This document shows positions 24,123 to 32,666 of a stretch of 39,953 nt of DNA, in pieces; position 1 is the stretch's first letter; the number at the start of each line of letters is the position of its first letter. Below the pieces are notes generated by a model. It searched no databases. It worked only from the letters and a program-made list of their open reading frames with translations, and was not told where the DNA came from. This stretch comes from an uncultured Clostridia bacterium (GTDB lineage: Bacteria; Bacillota; Clostridia; TANB77; CAG-508), in contig CAOMRW010000020.1 in NCBI GenBank assembly GCA_948485625.1, positions 1 through 39,953 on the forward strand. The letters run 5' to 3'. The translations under genes and the position numbers were made by a program.

Positions 24123-26025
24123 GTGAGAAATATTAGAGATAGAGGAATAACATTAATAGTATTAGTAATAACTATCATAATATTATTAATATTAGCAGGA
24201 ATATCAATATCAAGTTTGACAGGAAGTGGATTATTTGGAAAAGCGAATGAAGCAAAAGTAAAATCAATATTTTCTGGAGTAAAAGAAGAGTTTGAATTAT
24301 ATAAAATGAGCAAATTTGCTGAGGACATAAATTTTGAATCAGGCACGTTAAATGCAGGAAAAGAGAATCTTTCATATAATGGAAAAGTGCAGGAGGGAAA
24401 TATATATAGTATATTAAGAAATTTAAATAAAGAATATGAAAATAGTTTTGAAATAATAAAAGGAGAATTAATATTTTCAAGTCAAGATAAAGATGAATTA
24501 GAATGGGCATTAGAAATGGGGATGAAGATAAATCCATATATAATAATAGATGGAGAATTAATGTCATCAGATACAAATTTAATGTTAATGGATGAAAATA
24601 CAGGAACAATAGTAATACCAGAAAATGTAACGAAAATAGGAGCTGGAGCATTTAGAGATGTAATAGGATTACGAACAATAGTAATACCAAAAACAGTAAA
24701 GGAAATAGGAGACAATGCTTTTTCAGGAAATCCAACTTTAGAGAATGTAACAATTGAAGAGGGTGTAGAAAAGATAGGAGCATATGCATTTCAGGATTGT
24801 AGTAATTTAGAAAGAATACATATGGCAGATTCTATATCAGTTGTAGGTCAATATTGTTTTCAGAATTGTAAAAAATTAGTAGAAATAAATATTCCAGTAT
24901 CATTAAAAGTAATACCATTAAGAATGCTATCAACTTGTACTTCTTTAACTGAAATTAATATACCAGAGGGAATAACTGAAATTCAAGATTTAGCATTTGA
25001 AAGTTCTATAAATATTAAAACAATAATAATTCCATCAACAGTAACAAAGATTTTACGGAGCACCTTTTAATGGAACTAGATCATTAAGTAAAATAGAAAT
25101 ATCAGAAAATAACAATAATTATTGTTTCGAAAATGGATATTTAATGTCAAAAGATAAAAAGAGTCTATACTTTTGTATTAATAGTTTAAAAGAAATAAAT
25201 ATACCAGATACAGTAGAAAATATCGAGAATGGTTCTTTGAAAGATTTTACTAATAAAGTAGTAATAAATATATCAAGAAATGTAAGAAAAATAAATACTG
25301 AAATTTCTACTAATGTAATAGAAATAAATGTAGATGAGAATAATGAAAACTTTATAAGTGAGTATGGAAATTTATATAGTAAAAATAAGACAGTATTATA
25401 TGCTTATTTGCAAAACGAAACATCATATAAAATGCCAGATACAGTAAAAGAAATTAAAGAGTCTGCTTTTAGAGCAGCGACTAATTTATCTGAGTTGATA
25501 TTATCAGAAGATTTAGAAAAGATGACAGGATGGACTATTTTTAGTAAGACAAAAATAATTAATATAGAAATACCTTCTAAAGTTGAAGTTATAGATTGTA
25601 ATATATTTGCTAATGACACAATAGATGTGACCATATCAGCTGATAATCCAAATTTTAAATGTGAAGATGGAACGAGTATATTAAGTAAAGATGGAAAAAA
25701 ATTAGTGGCAATATCAAAAGATATAGAAACATATGATATACCTCCTACAGTTGAAACTATAGGAGAAATTGCTTTTTATTATAAAGAAAAGTTAAAAGAA
25801 ATAATAATACCAGAAAATGTAAAAACAATTGAGCGTAAGGCTTTTTTGAGGGCAAGCAAATTAAATAAAGTAGAAATATCATCAAATATAGAAAGTATAG
25901 AAATAAATGCATTTCTAGAATGTAATAGTTTAAGGGAAATAATTATAGACAAAAAAGAAAATGAAATATCAGAAGCTCCATGGGGATGGCCATATGGATT
26001 AAGGGCAGTTAAATGGAGGAATTAA
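24123..26025 (+). pseudogene. Prepilin-like BspA-type leucine-rich-repeat surface protein, frameshifted
   Basis: The first frame (24123-25070, GTG start after AAAAGGAG) ends with KILRSTF, but the next frame continues to 26025. Removing the C at 25056 turns CGG into GGA and joins both parts into about 633 residues. The N-terminus has the same pilin-like anchor as the protein at 4244 (ITLIVLVITIIILLILAGIS, then GSGLFGKANEAK). From about residue 150 there are BspA/Treponema-type LRRs, with units such as VTKIGAGAFRDVIGLRTIVI and VEKIGAYAFQDCSNLERI. Such proteins bind host or other surfaces. It may be a true phase-off gene, a decayed gene or a sequencing error. Expression is probably controlled by the divergent XRE repressor. 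Confidence 0.85.
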
Positions 26026-26103
26026 AGGTTATTTTTTATATTTTGCACTAAAATGATAGTAAATAGTTGTTAGAAATGAAAAATAGATCTAGCAATAAAG
26101 TAG

Positions 26104-26143
26104 GAAATATTACATACATATAAATGTAATATTTCTATTTTTT
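26104..26143 (+). terminator. Intrinsic terminator after the LRR gene
   Basis: GAAATATTACAT (26104-26115) pairs perfectly with ATGTAATATTTC (26124-26135), followed by TATTTTTT. The rest of the gap to 26366 is A+T-rich with no gene or clear promoter. Confidence 0.88.
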
Positions 26144-26366
26144 ACTTTAATAATAAATCTCCAGCTATGTTCAATGTCAACAATTTAAGAAAAAAGAAGA
26201 AATTTCAGTACAAAGTTTTTAAAATTGTTGAGATTGAGTCATGTTGGTGGATAATAATTATTATAAAAATATTTAAAAATAAATAAATGATTTTTAAAGA
26301 AAGATTAATTTATTGATTTTTTTTAAGAAAATGTGTAAAATTATAAAGTATGTGAGGAAAAATAGA

Positions 26367-26870
26367 ATGAAATTAGATGATAATATATATGAAATAAAAT
26401 ATTTGAAAATAAAAAATGTTTATATACAAATTAAAGATGGCAAAGTAATAATAAAAGTACCAAAAAGGATTACAAAAAAAGAATTACAAGAAATACTAGA
26501 ATCTAAAGAAAAATGGATAGAAAATGCTCTACAAAAATGTAAACAAATGGAACAGAGAAAAGTTCAATATACAGATGAAGAGTTTAAAGAGATTGTAGAT
26601 AAAAATGTACATGAGTTAATTGAACTGACAGGATTAGTGCCTAATAAAGTAAGAATAAGAAATATAAAATATGCATGGGGAACATGTTCAATTAATAGAA
26701 ATATAACAATTAATTATAACCTTATTAAATATAGTGAAAATGTAATTAGATATGTAATTTTGCATGAATTGATCCATTTGATGTATATGAATCATTCCAA
26801 AGAATTCTGGAACTTAGTTGGAAAATATATGCCTAATTATAAAGAAGTAAAAAAGGAATTTAAATTATAG
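26367..26870 (+). CDS. YgjP-like (DUF45) zinc metallopeptidase
   Basis: The protein of about 167 residues has the zinc-protease motif HELIHL (about residues 133-138) followed by NHSKEFW, the third-ligand region of the YgjP/WLM-like family. WGTCSINRNITINYNL, another family hallmark, lies just before. The N-terminal part (VYIQIKDGKVIIKVPKRI) is typical for YgjP but shorter than usual. Its biological substrate is unknown. The ATG at 26367 follows GTGAGGAAAA; upstream in-frame starts (26313) have no ribosome binding site. The gene stands alone. Confidence 0.88.
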   Translation: MKLDDNIYEIKYLKIKNVYIQIKDGKVIIKVPKRITKKELQEILESKEKWIENALQKCKQMEQRKVQYTDEEFKEIVDKNVHELIELTGLVPNKVRIRNIKYAWGTCSINRNITINYNLIKYSENVIRYVILHELIHLMYMNHSKEFWNLVGKYMPNYKEVKKEFKL

Positions 26871-26957
26871 TACCTTAGTACAAATTTCTTTATACTGAGG
26901 TATTATAAAATGAAATGTCGAATCTTGCGATGAAAAAATATGAAAAAATGTTTACAT

Positions 26958-27011
26958 AAGCTACTAAATATGATATAAATAGAACATTCTATTTAGTATA
27001 TTTAGTAGCTT
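26958..27011. repeat. Inverted repeat in the gap before the Rpn gene
   Basis: AAGCTACTAAATAT (26958-26971) pairs with ATATTTAGTAGCTT (26998-27011), with an inner AAATAGAA/TTCTATTT stem. A shorter hairpin TACCTTAGTA/TACTGAGGTA lies at 26871-26902, and an imperfect GTAG/CTAC hairpin at 27162-27193. The 26871-27281 gap otherwise shows no gene. Confidence 0.75.
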
Positions 27012-27281
27012 TAAAATTAAAAAATATTTTAGAATTTAAGTTTACTATATATAATCAAAATTTTAATTCAGTGATTTTAATTCAAAAATTTAAATCGGAA
27101 AAAATCAAAAAAATTTATAAAATTAAAAAAGTAAAAAGAACAAATAAAAGAAAAGGAGGCTGTAGTTTATTAAATATAGAAAAATAAAGCTACTTTTAAA
27201 CTTGATGGAAAATATTTATCAAAAAGTTATAATAAATACTTGATATTTATAAAAGTAATTGTTATACTAAAGGAGGAATAG

Positions 27282-28178
27282 ATGACAGAAAAAATACAAA
27301 ATAAAAAAATTAACAAAAGGCCAAGTCTAAAAAATGATATAATATTTAAAGCATTTTTTAGTAAAGCAGGAAATGAAAAATATCTAAAAGATTTTTTGAG
27401 TTCTATACTAAGAATAGAGATAACAGATATAAAAGTATTAGAAGAAGTTAATTTAGAACAGCTAAGCCCAAAAGAAAAAGGCGGAAGATTAGATATACAA
27501 GCATTTTTAAATGATGGAATGATAGTAAACATTGAAATGCAGATGAAAAATTTAAAAAATATAGAACAAAGAAATGACATTTATGAAGCAAAAACAATAT
27601 CAAGATATTTCCAAAAAGGAAAAGATTATAAAGAAGCAAAAGAAGTTATATCAATATATATATTAAATTATAATTTATTTGGATTTGATGAATACATATT
27701 AGATACTGTAAAAGTACTAAATAATCATAGAGACTATCAAATAAATAGTATAAGTAAAGAATATTATATACAATTGCCAAAATTCAGAAAATCAAATCCA
27801 GATATGAATAATAAGCTAAATCAATGGTTAGCTGTAATAGATGGAGAGGATAGGGGGAAAATAGAAATGGCAAAAGAGAAAAATGAAATTATAGAAGAAG
27901 CAGAACTAAACATTAGTAGATTTTCAGAAAGTGAGCAGGCAATATATCTTGAGATATCAAGAGATATATGGGAGTCAGATAGAACAACTGAACTAAATTA
28001 TGCAAAAGAAGAAGGAATAGAACAAGGAAAAAGAGAAGGAAAGGTAGAAGGGAGAAAAGAAGGAATAAAAGAAAGTAAAATCAATATAGCGAAAAAGCTT
28101 TTGAGTATGAAAATGAGGATAGAGGAAATTTCTGAAATTACACAATTAACAATAAAAGAGATTGAAGAATTAAAGTAA
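27282..28178 (+). CDS. Rpn-family PD-(D/E)XK nuclease
   Basis: The 298-residue protein belongs to the Rpn / PDDEXK_2 group (often annotated as transposase). Members are DNA endonucleases; E. coli RpnA promotes RecA-independent recombination. It begins RPSLKNDIIFKAFFS, as usual for the family. The catalytic residues lie in GGRLDIQAFLNDG and VNIEMQ (Asp about 69, Glu and Gln about 83-85). The C-terminal third has the repetitive EGIEQGKREGKVEGRKEG stretch (about residues 246-263), a variable region typical of these proteins. AAAGGAGGA precedes the ATG. No partner gene is recognised. Confidence 0.9.
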   Translation: MTEKIQNKKINKRPSLKNDIIFKAFFSKAGNEKYLKDFLSSILRIEITDIKVLEEVNLEQLSPKEKGGRLDIQAFLNDGMIVNIEMQMKNLKNIEQRNDIYEAKTISRYFQKGKDYKEAKEVISIYILNYNLFGFDEYILDTVKVLNNHRDYQINSISKEYYIQLPKFRKSNPDMNNKLNQWLAVIDGEDRGKIEMAKEKNEIIEEAELNISRFSESEQAIYLEISRDIWESDRTTELNYAKEEGIEQGKREGKVEGRKEGIKESKINIAKKLLSMKMRIEEISEITQLTIKEIEELK

Positions 28179-28240
28179 TAAAATAATAATAAGCACCAAA
28201 GTATTAAATAAACATATAATAAACCATAGGAGGCAATAAA

Positions 28241-28594
28241 ATGTTAGATTTTGTATTAAGCACAATATTCTGGACGTTAGCAATCTATGGTTTATTTGAA
28301 ATTGTAAAAAATATTATATATATATTTACATATACAAAATTTAAATCTGATGGTATATATGTGATAATTGCTGTTAAAAATCAAGAAGAAAAAATAGAAG
28401 GATTTTTACGTTCAATAATATTTAAAATTTTGTATGGAAGAGAAGAATATTTAAAAAATATTATAGTAGCTGATATGGATTCATTAGATAATACAAGAGA
28501 GATAGCAAGGAAGCTTTCAAAAGACTATGATGTATTAAAAGTTACTACATGGAGAGAATGTAAAGAAATTATGGATAATGTAGATGAGAGCTAA
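28241..28594 (+). CDS. Small membrane protein, truncated GT2-glycosyltransferase-like
   Basis: The 117-residue protein has one N-terminal membrane helix (FVLSTIFWTLAIYGLFEIV). A short domain resembling the beginning of family-2 glycosyltransferases follows: VIIAVKNQEEKIEGFLRS, then IIVADMDSLDNTREIARKL, where ADMDS would take the place of the nucleotide-sugar Asp. The rest of a GT-A fold, including the acceptor site, is missing, so catalysis is doubtful. ATAGGAGG precedes the ATG. Similar short proteins occur in Clostridia; function unknown. It precedes recD2 by 90 nt. Confidence 0.6.
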   Translation: MLDFVLSTIFWTLAIYGLFEIVKNIIYIFTYTKFKSDGIYVIIAVKNQEEKIEGFLRSIIFKILYGREEYLKNIIVADMDSLDNTREIARKLSKDYDVLKVTTWRECKEIMDNVDES

Positions 28595-28684
28595 ATAGAC
28601 TATTACAAGAAAAAATTTTATTGTATTTTTTATTAGTATATGATAAACTAAAAAACAGTAAAAGAACTAAAAAGGAGAAATACA

Positions 28685-30950
28685 TTGGAATTAAAAGGAG
28701 AAGTAGCAGATATCATATATCAAAATGAAGTAAATAGCTATACAATAGCAGTATTTGAGACAGAAGAAGAAGAAACAACGATAGTAGGATATTTGCCATT
28801 TGTCAAAAGTGGGGATACTCTAAAGGTTATTGGAAGATTTGTAGAACATAAAGAATATGGAGAACAATTTAAAGTAGAAACATTTGAAAAATTAATGCCA
28901 GAAACATTAGGAGCTTTAGAAAGATATCTAGCAAATGGAAATGTAAAAGGAATAGGAGAAGCTATTGCTAAAAGGATAATAAAGAAATTTGGAGAAGATA
29001 CAATAAATGTATTTAAATTTGATCCACATAGATTAGCTGAAATAAAAGGAATATCAGAAACTAAAGCAATAGAGATGTCAGAAAGTTTTATAGAAAATTG
29101 GGAAGTATGGCAAATAGTAGGATTTTTAGAAAGATTTGGAATAGGAGCAGAAAATGCAAAAAAGGTCTATGATTTATTAGGAATAAATGCTATTGAGCAA
29201 ATTGAATCAAATCCATATATTTTAATAGATATAACAAGAGGAGTAGACTTTAAACAGATAGACCAAATGGCATTGAACTTAGGAATAAATTATGATAATC
29301 AAAAAAGAGTTGAAAGTGGTATAAAATATTCACTAATAAAATCAACATATAATGGACATTCATGTGTAATTAAAGAAAATTTGATAGAATATGTAATATC
29401 ATTATTAGATGTGACAACAGAAAATGTTGAAGATAACTTAATTAATCTAAAAGCTAAAGAAGAGATTATAATTGAAAAAAGAGAGAATGTAGAATGGATT
29501 TATTTAGAAAATTTCTATAAGGTAGAACAAGAAATTGCATTAAGATTACATAGATTAGAATCTTCTCCTAATATGAAAAAAATAGAAAATATAGAAGAAG
29601 CATTAAAACATATTGAAGAAAAATCAGAAATAGAATTATCTGAAAAACAAAAAGATGCAATAAAAGCCATAAATAAAAATAATGTTACTATAATTACTGG
29701 TGGACCAGGAACAGGTAAAACAACAATTATAAAAACAATAATAGACTTATATGAAGAAAGAAAGAAAAAAGTAGTATTAACAGCACCAACAGGAAGAGCT
29801 GCGAAAAAAATGTCAGAGGCAACTGATAGAGAAGCATCAACATTACATAGATTATTATGCATAGGAAAACTTGATGATGAGGGAATATATTCAAAACATA
29901 GTGATTATCAAGGAGAACCAATAGATGCAGATTTAATAGTAGTAGATGAACTTTCAATGGTAGATATGTTTTTAATGAATTATTTATTAAATTGTATATA
30001 TCAAGGAACTAAATTGGTATTAGTAGGAGATATTGACCAATTGCCATCAGTTGGACCAGGGAGTGTTCTAAAAGATTTAATAAATTCGGAAACTATTAAT
30101 ACAGTTAAATTGGACAAAATATTCAGACAAGCTGCAAAAAGTAAGATTATATTAAATGCACATAGAGTTAATAGTGGATTAGAATTTATAAAAAAAGGAG
30201 ATGAAGATTTAGAAGAAGACACAAATGAAGATTTTTTCTTTATAAAGCAAAATTCAACTGAAAAAATTCTACAAGAAGTAATAAGTTTATCAACAGGAAG
30301 ACTAGAAAAATTTGGCAATTATGATTTCTTTAAAAATATACAAATATTAACACCAACTAAAAAAGGCCCATTAGGAACGAGAGAACTAAATAAAGCATTG
30401 CAAGCAGTATTAAATCCCAATATAGAAGAACTACTAGAAAAAGTAAGTGGAGGAGTGGTATATAGAGTTGGAGATAGGATAATGCAAATAAAAAACAATT
30501 ATGATATAACATGGGAAAAAGAAAAAAAATCACTATCTACACAACTTTTAAAACCAGGAGAACAAACTGAAATAGGAACAGGAGTATTTAATGGTGAAAT
30601 TGGAACAATAGTTGAAATAGACGAAAGAGAAAAAATAGTAAGAATAAAATTTGACGATGGAAAAATAGCATGGTATGAATATTCAGACTTAGAACAAATA
30701 GAACACAGTTATGCAATAACAATACATAAAGCACAGCGGAAGTGAATTTGATGTAGTAATAATGTTAGCACCACAAGTTGCACCAATGTTATTAACAAGA
30801 AATTTATTATATACAGGAATTACAAGAGCTAAGAAATTGTTAATTGTGATTGGTAGTGAGAGGGTAGTTAGTTATATGATTCAAAATGTTGATAGTAAAA
30901 AAAGAAATACAGGATTAGAATTTAAAATGAAACATTTGGGACAGTCCTAA
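28685..30950 (+). pseudogene. recD2: ATP-dependent helicase RecD2, frameshifted near the C-terminus
   Basis: The first frame (TTG start after AAAAAGGAG) covers 686 residues and ends in KAQRK. The next frame (from about 30738) supplies GSEFDVV, IMLAPQV and YTGITRAKKLL. Dropping the C at 30737 restores HKAQGSEFD, a conserved helicase motif, and gives about 754 residues, the normal RecD2 length. Visible parts are the N-terminal OB domain, helix-hairpin-helix repeats (KGIGEAIAKRIIKKFG, about 97-112), Walker A GGPGTGKTT (about 339-347) and Walker B VVDELSM (about 420). RecD2 is a 5'-3' DNA helicase without RecBC partners. If real, the shift removes the last motifs. The final codons (MKHLGQS) are encoded by a REP palindrome. 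Confidence 0.88.
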
Positions 30951-30959
30951 AATGTTTCA
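30928..30959 (+). repeat. REP palindrome 1 (left outer)
   Basis: 32 nt starting TGAAACATTTGGGACAGTCC and ending AAATGTTTCA; the arms AAAATGAAACATTT (30924-30937) and AAATGTTTCATTTT (30950-30963) pair perfectly. T-runs follow, so it can also act as the recD2 terminator. It contains the recD2 stop codon. Confidence 0.85.
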
Positions 30960-30983
30960 TTTTTTGTCGATACTTGTCGAAAG

Positions 30984-31015
30984 TGAAACGTTTGGGACAG
31001 GTTAAAATTGTTTCA
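30984..31015 (+). repeat. REP palindrome 2 (left inner)
   Basis: 32 nt starting TGAAACGTTTGGGACAG and ending TTGTTTCA, 56 nt after the start of REP 1 and in the same orientation. Between them is TTTTGTCGATACTTGTCGA. Confidence 0.85.
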
Positions 31016-31057
31016 TTTCTTATATCGAAAGATGTCAAAATATGCGATGAAATATTG

Positions 31058-31086
31058 TTGAATTAACATAAATTGTGTTATATAAT
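31058..31086 (+). promoter_or_regulatory. Sigma-A promoter for the RAYT gene
   Basis: TTGAAT (31058-31063) and TATAAT (31081-31086) are 17 nt apart, 35 nt before the transposase start codon. Confidence 0.65.
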
Positions 31087-31120
31087 ATATTTCTATATTA
31101 TGTTAAAGGAGGAATAATTA

Positions 31121-31888
31121 TTGCCAAGAAAATCGAGAGAATTAATAGGGAGTGTGCTTAATCATAATATGGTTCAAGGTATAAATAGAGAATATATTTT
31201 TCAAAATGATAAGCAAAAAATGAAGTATTTAAATTTATTAAAAAAATATAGTCAAAAGTATAAAATACTGATGATAGCTTATTGTATTATGGATAACCAT
31301 TCACATGTAATTACATATTCAGAAAATATAAAAGATATAAGTTTATTTATGAAAGAAGTGAATGCAGAATATGCAATTTATTACAATAAAACAAATGACA
31401 GAATAGGATATGTTTTTAGAAATAGATTTAATTCTAAGCCAATCTATGATAAAGAGTATTTATTACGATGTATAAAATATATACATATGAATCCTGTAAA
31501 AGCTGGAATAAGTAACAGAGAAGATGAATATGAATTTTCTTCATATAAAGATTATTTAAATCATAATGGAATTATTAATTCAAAATTATTAAAAATCGTT
31601 TTTAACCAAGAAGAAGAGTATATGAAAATAATGGATTCAATCAATTATGAATCATTAAATTTAGAGAAAGAAAAAATAAATTTAGAGGATATATTGGAAA
31701 AATTTTTGTCTGAAAATAATGTAACTATGTTTCAGATAAGAAGAAACAGTATATTAATTAAAAAGTTTATTTCATATTTAATATCAAATGAATATGAATT
31801 TAAAAAGCAAGACATTGCTAAAATTATAAAGATTAGTAGAACTAGTTTATATAGGAAATTAAATAATATTAATGAAAGTAAGGAATGA
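31121..31888 (+). CDS. REP-associated tyrosine transposase (RAYT, Y1/IS200-like)
   Basis: The 255-residue protein has the Y1 HUH-nuclease fold: a degenerate first motif (HNMVQGINREYIF, residues about 14-26), the HUH-like MDNHSHVI (about 57-64) and a helix with candidate catalytic Tyr residues (NAEYAIYYNKTN, about 84-95). It then has GYVFRNRFNSKPI and CIKYIHMNPVKAGI, both hallmarks of RAYT/IS200-like proteins. The last 70 residues look like a DnaA-type HTH (about 185-250), common in RAYTs. Translation begins at TTG, 8 nt after AAAGGAGG. Its stop overlaps the comFC ORF region. It is bracketed by two REP pairs in opposite orientation, which this enzyme class is known to recognise. Confidence 0.9.
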   Translation: MPRKSRELIGSVLNHNMVQGINREYIFQNDKQKMKYLNLLKKYSQKYKILMIAYCIMDNHSHVITYSENIKDISLFMKEVNAEYAIYYNKTNDRIGYVFRNRFNSKPIYDKEYLLRCIKYIHMNPVKAGISNREDEYEFSSYKDYLNHNGIINSKLLKIVFNQEEEYMKIMDSINYESLNLEKEKINLEDILEKFLSENNVTMFQIRRNSILIKKFISYLISNEYEFKKQDIAKIIKISRTSLYRKLNNINESKE

Positions 31889-31892
31889 TGAA

Positions 31893-32633
31893 ATGACAGA
31901 AATCGACAAAATTATGAAACAAATTTGGAGTGTCCCACTTGTTTCAAAAATGACAGGAATCGACAAAAAATTGAAACAAATTTGGACTGTCCCACTTGTT
32001 GCAATTTATCCTCAAACGTGCGGAATATGTGGAAAAGTTAATTCTAAGTCATTATGTAACAAATGTGAAATAGAACTAAAAAAACAACAAGATATGAATA
32101 TTATAGATATAGCATATGAATTAGAAGATAAATATTTTAATGAGTTAATATATGTGTTTAAGTATGAAGGAAAAGTAAGAGAGTTAATATTGGATTATAA
32201 GTTTAATGAAAAGTCATATTTATATTTGACATTTGTAAATTTTTTAATAAAAAATGAAAAAATATTTGAAAAAATACAAAACTATGATACAATTGTACCA
32301 GTTCCAATTAGTGAGAAAAGATTAAAGGCGAGAGGATATAATCAAAGTCTATTAATAGCAAGAGAAATTGCAAATCAATTAAATTTGGAATTATTGAATA
32401 ATTGCTTAATAAAAACAAAGAATATAGTAGAACAAAGCAAATTAAATAGAGATGATAGAATTCAAAATGTAAAAGGTGTGTATGATATTAAAAATAAACA
32501 ATTGATAAAAAATAAAAAGATTTTATTAATTGATGATATATATACAACAGGAAGTACTGTAAATGAATGTAGTAAAATATTAAGGCAAGGAAGTCCTACG
32601 GAAATAGGTGTTTTGGTATTAGCAAAAGATTAA
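31893..32633 (+). CDS. comFC: ComF family protein (phosphoribosyltransferase-like)
   Basis: The protein of about 246 residues is needed for DNA uptake in competent Firmicutes. It has a Cys4 zinc finger (CGIC and CNKC, about residues 43-61 of this call) and the PRTase core with VPVPISEKRLKARGYNQS and the PRPP motif ILLIDDIYTTGST. The start is unclear. The ATG at 31893 has AAGGA 8 nt upstream, but the first 38 or so residues (MTEIDKIMKQIWSVPLVSK and MTGIDKKLKQIWTVPLVAI) are two 19-residue repeats encoded by REP 3 and REP 4. Native ComFC probably began close to the IYPQTCGICGK segment. The gene may still be translated as a fusion. Confidence 0.88.
   Translation: MTEIDKIMKQIWSVPLVSKMTGIDKKLKQIWTVPLVAIYPQTCGICGKVNSKSLCNKCEIELKKQQDMNIIDIAYELEDKYFNELIYVFKYEGKVRELILDYKFNEKSYLYLTFVNFLIKNEKIFEKIQNYDTIVPVPISEKRLKARGYNQSLLIAREIANQLNLELLNNCLIKTKNIVEQSKLNRDDRIQNVKGVYDIKNKQLIKNKKILLIDDIYTTGSTVNECSKILRQGSPTEIGVLVLAKD
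31915..31946 (-). repeat. REP palindrome 3 (right inner)
   Basis: 32 nt; on the minus strand it starts TGAAACAAGTGGGACACTCC and ends TTTGTTTCA. It lies inside the comFC reading frame. Confidence 0.85.
31972..32003 (-). repeat. REP palindrome 4 (right outer)
   Basis: 32 nt, 57 nt after REP 3; on the minus strand it reads GCAACAAGTGGGACAGTCC near its start. The 57-nt period is a multiple of three and keeps the comFC frame open. Confidence 0.85.
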
Positions 32634-32666
32634 AAAGAAATATCCCTTTTGGGTATGGAGGTAAAT

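Larger units (their letters stand above)
30928..32003. mobile_element. RAYT-REP unit: transposase flanked by inverted REP doublets
   Basis: The order is REP1 > REP2 > RAYT < REP3 < REP4. All four REPs are 32 nt, and the start-to-start spacing is 56 nt on the left and 57 nt on the right. Left copies share TTGGGACAG(TCC); the right copies, read on the minus strand, share AAGTGGGACA(C/G)TCC. A TTTTGTCGAT-type word follows in both pairs. The unit inserted between recD2 and comFC and supplies coding sequence to both. Confidence 0.8.

Noticed and set aside
27240..27268. TTGATA-N17-TATACT before the Rpn nuclease gene
   Set aside because: The expected start site falls inside the AAAGGAGG ribosome binding site, so the mRNA would lack it; probably chance.
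28020..28070. Short repeats in the Rpn gene C-terminus taken as a possible repeat array
   Set aside because: They encode the usual variable EGxxxGxxEG tail of this nuclease family and are coding, not a CRISPR or intergenic array.
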